A stretch of 64,000 nucleotides of DNA from UBA9620 sp965220695. Lineage in GTDB: Bacteria > Acidobacteriota > Vicinamibacteria > Vicinamibacterales > UBA8438. Shown here in pieces: positions 60,412-64,000 of the stretch. Positions within the stretch are counted from its first letter, which is position 1. Every line of letters begins with the position of its first letter. Below the pieces are notes generated by a model, which worked only from the letters and a program-made list of their open reading frames with translations, was not told the DNA's origin and made no database searches. The translations under genes were made by a program, and so were the position numbers. The stretch lies in assembly GCA_965220695.1 (NCBI GenBank), contig OZ244838.1:5084001-5148000 (forward strand), given 5' to 3'.

Positions 60412-63400
60412 CGCGGGTCATCGACTGGTTCGCGCGCAACACGGTCGCCGCCAACCTGCTGATGGCGTTCATCGTCGTCAGCGGCGCGATCTCGGCGTTC
60501 TCGATCAAGCAGGAGGTCTTCCCCGAGTTCTCGCTCGACATCATCACCATCCAGGTGCCCTATCTGGGCGCCGCCCCCGAGGAGGTCGAGCAGGCGGTCA
60601 ACGTCCGCATCGAGGAAGCGATCCAGGGGATCGACGGCATCAAGCAGATCACCTCGACTGCGTCCGAGGGGTCCGGCTCCGTGATGATCGAGCTGGACCT
60701 GGGCGCCGACGCGCGCAAGGTCGTCGACGACATCAAGAGCAACGTCGACGCCATCACGACGTTTCCCGACGAAACCGAAAAGCCGATCATTCGCGAGATC
60801 AACTCGCGGCGGCGCGTGATCGACATCGCCATCTCGGGCCAGGCCGACGAGCTGACGCTGAAGACGCTCGCCGAGCGGGTGCGTGACGACCTGTCGGCGC
60901 TGCCGGACATCACCCAGGTCGACATCGCCAACGCGCGTCCGTACGAGATTGCCGTGGAGGTGTCCGAGGCGGCGCTGCGCCGCCACGGCCTGACGTTCGA
61001 CCAGGTCGCCGACGCCGTCCGGCGGTCCTCCCTCGACCTGCCTGGCGGGTCGGTGCGCGCCGACGGCGGCGAGATCCTGCTGCGCACGATCGGCCAGGCG
61101 TATCGCGGCCGCGAGTACGAAGACCTGGTCGTCTGGACCCGCGCCGACGGCACCCGGCTGCATCTCCGTGACGTCGCCACGGTCATCGACGGCTTCGCGG
61201 AAACGGATCAGATGGCCCGTTTCGACGTCGAGCCGACGGTGCTGGTCTCGGTGTTTCGTACCGGCAACCAGAGCGCGCTCGACATCGCCGACGCCGTGCA
61301 TGCCTACGTGGCGGCCGGCAATGCGTGGATGCCGGCCGGGGTCAGCTTGACCACCTGGCAGGACGAGGCCCAGATTCTCGACAGCCGGCTCTCCCTGATG
61401 CTGCGGAACGGCGCGACCGGGTTCGTGCTGGTCTTCATCGTGCTGGCGTTGTTTCTCGAGCTGCGCCTCGCCATGTGGACGAGTCTCGGCATTCCGATCT
61501 CGTTCTTCGGCGCGCTGTGGCTGATGCCGTGGCTCGATGTCTCGATCAACGAGATTTCCTTGTTCGCGTTCATCCTGGTGCTGGGAATTGTCGTCGACGA
61601 CGCCATCGTCGTCGGCGAGAACATCCACACGCATCAGGAACGCCATGGCGCAGGTCTGCGCGGCGCCATCGAAGGCGCGCAGGAGATCTCGACCCCGGTC
61701 ATCTTCGCGGTGTTGACCACGGTGGCCGCCTTCGTCCCGCTGATGCTGGTGCCGGGCATGATGGGCAAGATCTTCCGGGTCATCCCGCTGGTCGTCATCC
61801 CCTGCCTGCTCTTCTCACTCGTGGAATCGCTGCAGATCCTGCCGGCGCACCTTTCCCATCTACCGAAAAAGAAGAAACGCCCGGGCCCGTGGGGACGCTT
61901 CCAGGGTCTCTTCGCCAGCGGCTTGAAGCGTGTCGTCCACGTCGTGTATCGCCCCGGTCTCGAACTTGCCCTGCGCTGGCGGTATTCGACGGCGGCCGTC
62001 GGCGCCGCCATCCTCATCGTGACGCTGGGCATGGTGCTGGGCGGCTGGACGAACTTCCACTTCTTCCCGTCGGTCGAGGCCGACCTCATCTCGGCGGCGG
62101 TGACGATGCCGCAGGGCACCCCGGCCACCGGGACCTCGCGTGCGATCGCACGCCTGGAGGCTGGCGCCGAAGCGCTGCGACAGGAAATGATCGCCACATA
62201 CGGCGACGACCCGTTCCGTCACGTCTATTCGTCGGTCGGCGACCAGCCGTTCGCCGCGCAGGGCGGCGGCCCGTTCGGCCCGCTCCTCACCATGACCCAG
62301 GCGAATCTCGGCGAGATCACCGTCGAATTGGCGCCCACCGAGCAACGCAGCATCTCGAGCGAGGCGCTCGGCAATCGCTGGCGGGAGCTGACTGGTCCGG
62401 TGCCGGAAGCCACCGAGATCAAGTACACGGCGACGATGATGAGTCCGGGCGACGACGTCGACGTGCAGTTGACAGGCGGCGACATCGACACGTTGCGGTC
62501 CGCCGCCGAGGCGGTCAAGGCCCGTCTGACCGGCTACACCGGGGTCTACGAGATCTCGGACTCGTTCCGTGAGGGCAAGCAGGAACTGAAGCTGGGCATC
62601 AGGCCGGCGGCCGAAACGCTGGGGCTGACGCTGCAGGACCTCGGCCGGCAGGTGCGCCAGGCGTTCTACGGTGAAGAGGCGCAGCGGATTCAGCGTGGAC
62701 GGGACGATATCCGGGTCATGGTCCGCTATCCGGAGTCGGAACGACGGTCGCTCGGCAATCTGGACGACATGCGCATCCGCACTCCCGATGGCGGCGAGGT
62801 CCCGTTCCGTCAGGTCGCCGTCGTCGAAGAAGGCCGCGGGTTCGCGTCGATCAGACGGGTCGATCGGCAGCGCGCCATCAACGTCACCGCCGCCGTCGAC
62901 GCGTCGGCAACCTCGGCGCAAGCGGTCATCGTGGACCTCGAGTCCCGCATTCTCCCCGAGGTGCTCGCGGACTATCCCGGTGTGCGTTTCTCGTTCGAAG
63001 GCGCGCAGGCGGAACAACGCGACGCAGTGGGAGGTCTGCAGCAGGGGTTCGGTCTCGCCGTGCTGATGATCTTCGCGCTGCTCGCGATTCCGCTGCGATC
63101 CTACCTGCAGCCGCTCATCATCATGGCCGCCATTCCCTTCGGGCTGGTCGGCGCGGTGTGGGGGCACATGATCATGGGCCTGGACGTGACACTGATGTCG
63201 ATGTTCGGACTCGTCGCGCTGACCGGGGTCGTGGTGAACGACAGCCTGGTGATGGTCCATTTCATCAACCGCAAACGCCGGCGCCACCCGGACCTGCATG
63301 TCGCCGTCCGCGAAGCGGGCGCCGCCCGATTCCGGCCGATCATGCTGACGTCGCTGACCACGTTCGTCGGTCTCGCGCCGCTGATCATGGAAAGGAGCTT

Positions 63401-63671
63401 TCAGGCCCAGTTCATGGTGCCGATGGCGGTGTCACTGGCGTTCGGCGTGGTCTTCGCCACCTTCATCACCCTGATTCTGGTGCCGACCGCGTATCTGATT
63501 CTCGAGGACCTGCAGCAGGCGCTGCGCCGGTTGTTCGGCCGGGGGCCGGCTGAACAGGAACAGGAATCGGATGCCCGCGAACCGGCGCTCGGCGCCCTGC
63601 CGCCGACACCCGCCGGCGCAGCCGCGGGCGGGAGTCTGCTCGAGGACAACCCGGGACCAGCGGCGCTCTGA
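60408..63671 (+). CDS. RND efflux pump (HAE1/AcrB-like)
   Basis: The 1087-aa inner-membrane pump has the twelve-helix RND fold with two large periplasmic loops. Motifs: MTRVIDWFARNTVAANLLMAF at the start (helix 1), GIVVDDAIVVGENIHTHQER (helix 4, proton-relay acids) and LTTVAAFVPLMLVPG. GVVVNDSLVMVHFINRKRRR is in the second half (helix 10). It is a proton-driven exporter of drugs, lipophiles or metabolites. ATG 60408 overlaps the adaptor stop by four bases. The C-terminal tail of about 45 residues is Pro/Ala/Glu-rich. The operon order regulator, outer-membrane factor, adaptor, pump is complete. Confidence 0.9.
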   Translation: MTRVIDWFARNTVAANLLMAFIVVSGAISAFSIKQEVFPEFSLDIITIQVPYLGAAPEEVEQAVNVRIEEAIQGIDGIKQITSTASEGSGSVMIELDLGADARKVVDDIKSNVDAITTFPDETEKPIIREINSRRRVIDIAISGQADELTLKTLAERVRDDLSALPDITQVDIANARPYEIAVEVSEAALRRHGLTFDQVADAVRRSSLDLPGGSVRADGGEILLRTIGQAYRGREYEDLVVWTRADGTRLHLRDVATVIDGFAETDQMARFDVEPTVLVSVFRTGNQSALDIADAVHAYVAAGNAWMPAGVSLTTWQDEAQILDSRLSLMLRNGATGFVLVFIVLALFLELRLAMWTSLGIPISFFGALWLMPWLDVSINEISLFAFILVLGIVVDDAIVVGENIHTHQERHGAGLRGAIEGAQEISTPVIFAVLTTVAAFVPLMLVPGMMGKIFRVIPLVVIPCLLFSLVESLQILPAHLSHLPKKKKRPGPWGRFQGLFASGLKRVVHVVYRPGLELALRWRYSTAAVGAAILIVTLGMVLGGWTNFHFFPSVEADLISAAVTMPQGTPATGTSRAIARLEAGAEALRQEMIATYGDDPFRHVYSSVGDQPFAAQGGGPFGPLLTMTQANLGEITVELAPTEQRSISSEALGNRWRELTGPVPEATEIKYTATMMSPGDDVDVQLTGGDIDTLRSAAEAVKARLTGYTGVYEISDSFREGKQELKLGIRPAAETLGLTLQDLGRQVRQAFYGEEAQRIQRGRDDIRVMVRYPESERRSLGNLDDMRIRTPDGGEVPFRQVAVVEEGRGFASIRRVDRQRAINVTAAVDASATSAQAVIVDLESRILPEVLADYPGVRFSFEGAQAEQRDAVGGLQQGFGLAVLMIFALLAIPLRSYLQPLIIMAAIPFGLVGAVWGHMIMGLDVTLMSMFGLVALTGVVVNDSLVMVHFINRKRRRHPDLHVAVREAGAARFRPIMLTSLTTFVGLAPLIMERSFQAQFMVPMAVSLAFGVVFATFITLILVPTAYLILEDLQQALRRLFGRGPAEQEQESDAREPALGALPPTPAGAAAGGSLLEDNPGPAAL

Positions 63672-63710
63672 TCCCTCGGGGACGTTCGCGGCCCGCTGTC
63701 CGACGGTGTC

Positions 63711-63727
63711 GCGCGGCGGCGCCGCGC
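63711..63727. terminator. Possible bidirectional terminator hairpin
   Basis: A perfect inverted repeat, GCGCGGC and GCCGCGC around a GGC loop, lies between the stop of the pump gene and that of the convergent last gene. There is no T-tract on either side, so this is only suggestive. Confidence 0.4.
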
Positions 63728-63729
63728 TG

Positions 63730-64000
63730 CTACCCGGCGCCGGTGATTTCCGCCACCACCTGCTCGGCCAGCGGCAGACTGAACCCGCACGTCGTATCGT
63801 TGATGCGGCACTGCGCCAGGGTCAGGCTGCACCCGCAACTGCACGATTCCTCGTTCAGCCGCTGCAACGCCGCCACCCGCTGATCCGGTGTAAGCACGGT
63901 GAGATCGAGACCGGGGATCTCGGTGGCGTGCGCCGCGTTCACCAGACGTCCGTGGCGATCCTCGTCGACGAGATCGACGGTGATGCCGGGATCGAGCGCG
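63730..64000 (-). CDS. Cysteine-rich C-terminal part of a protein, partial
   Basis: The reading frame is open to the right edge; the visible 90 residues are a C-terminus. They contain GLDLTVLTPDQRVAALQRLN then a cysteine cluster CSCGCSLTLAQCRINDTTC, followed by SLPLAEQVVAEITGAG. This 'NxxxCxCGCxxTLAxCRxxDxxC' pattern occurs at the ends of some thioredoxin-like or other exported proteins of Acidobacteriota. The clustered cysteines may hold a metal or disulfides. An apparent start inside the window (GTG at 63942) is probably not real, since coding continues upstream. Confidence 0.6.
   Translation of the reverse strand, partial: ALDPGITVDLVDEDRHGRLVNAAHATEIPGLDLTVLTPDQRVAALQRLNEESCSCGCSLTLAQCRINDTTCGFSLPLAEQVVAEITGAG

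Noticed and set aside
1..64000. tRNA, rRNA, riboswitches and transposases
   Set aside because: I looked for tRNA-like arms and conserved rRNA or riboswitch blocks on both strands and found none; no transposase or integrase frame was seen. A covariance-model search would be needed to exclude small RNAs.

Overview
The window is GC-rich bacterial chromosome with dense coding on both strands and no rRNA, tRNA, phage or insertion-sequence genes that I can see. The gene content suggests an Acidobacteriota-like soil bacterium, possibly near the Vicinamibacteria. This rests on two secreted PQQ beta-propeller dehydrogenases, a secreted 'LPDGRPDLQGIW' protein, DUF4159, a PIG-L deacetylase, secreted amidohydrolases, dipeptidyl peptidases III and IV, and an NTT-HEAT-cNMP fusion. 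It is an inference from gene families, not a computed placement.

Layout. 0-7.3 kb: a chimeric gene scrap, an AAA ATPase/DUF4143 protein, a secreted protein and a PQQ dehydrogenase (minus strand), a Tat-exported amidohydrolase, hairpin repeats and a DUF4159 protein. 7.3-9 kb: two small membrane-associated proteins and a VapC toxin with an unusual 161-aa partner. 9.1-19.2 kb: a defence island holding a four-gene Wadjet (JetABCD) operon and a convergent RelA/SpoT-domain nucleotidyltransferase. It is bracketed by two 335-bp direct repeats exactly 9,800 bp apart, about 93% identical by hand count. 18.8-24.8 kb: an ABC exporter operon with one ATPase and three tandem paralogous permeases. The left repeat of the island is a broken copy of the end of this locus.

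24.9-33.3 kb: metabolic genes (DUF4038 glycosidase-like protein, transketolase-like enzyme, exported HpcH/HpaI aldolase, APC permease, YtcJ-type amidohydrolase). 33.5-39.4 kb: a 1241-aa transporter/HEAT/cNMP-binding fusion followed by an exported kinase-fold protein and an exported metallophosphatase. 39.5-55 kb: a second PQQ dehydrogenase, a DUF433/DUF5615 toxin-antitoxin pair, a repeat-rich gene-free stretch, a PlsC-type acyltransferase, an exported HAD hydrolase, a PIG-L deacetylase, divergent dipeptidyl peptidases III and IV, a short-chain dehydrogenase and a cytochrome b subunit.

55.3-63.7 kb: a TetR-controlled RND efflux operon (regulator, outer-membrane factor, adaptor, pump) with ATGA overlaps. 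Its adaptor is 999 aa: after the normal membrane-fusion part it carries twelve 13-residue repeats and two domains resembling the CsgG/FlgO/TolB-N group.

A family of short dispersed repeats recurs across the window. Several copies begin at a TAG stop codon, and some are fused to a palindromic hairpin unit. The points most worth following are the direct repeats bracketing the Wadjet/RelA island, the fused RND adaptor, and the exported kinase-fold/phosphatase pair behind the NTT-HEAT-cNMP gene.
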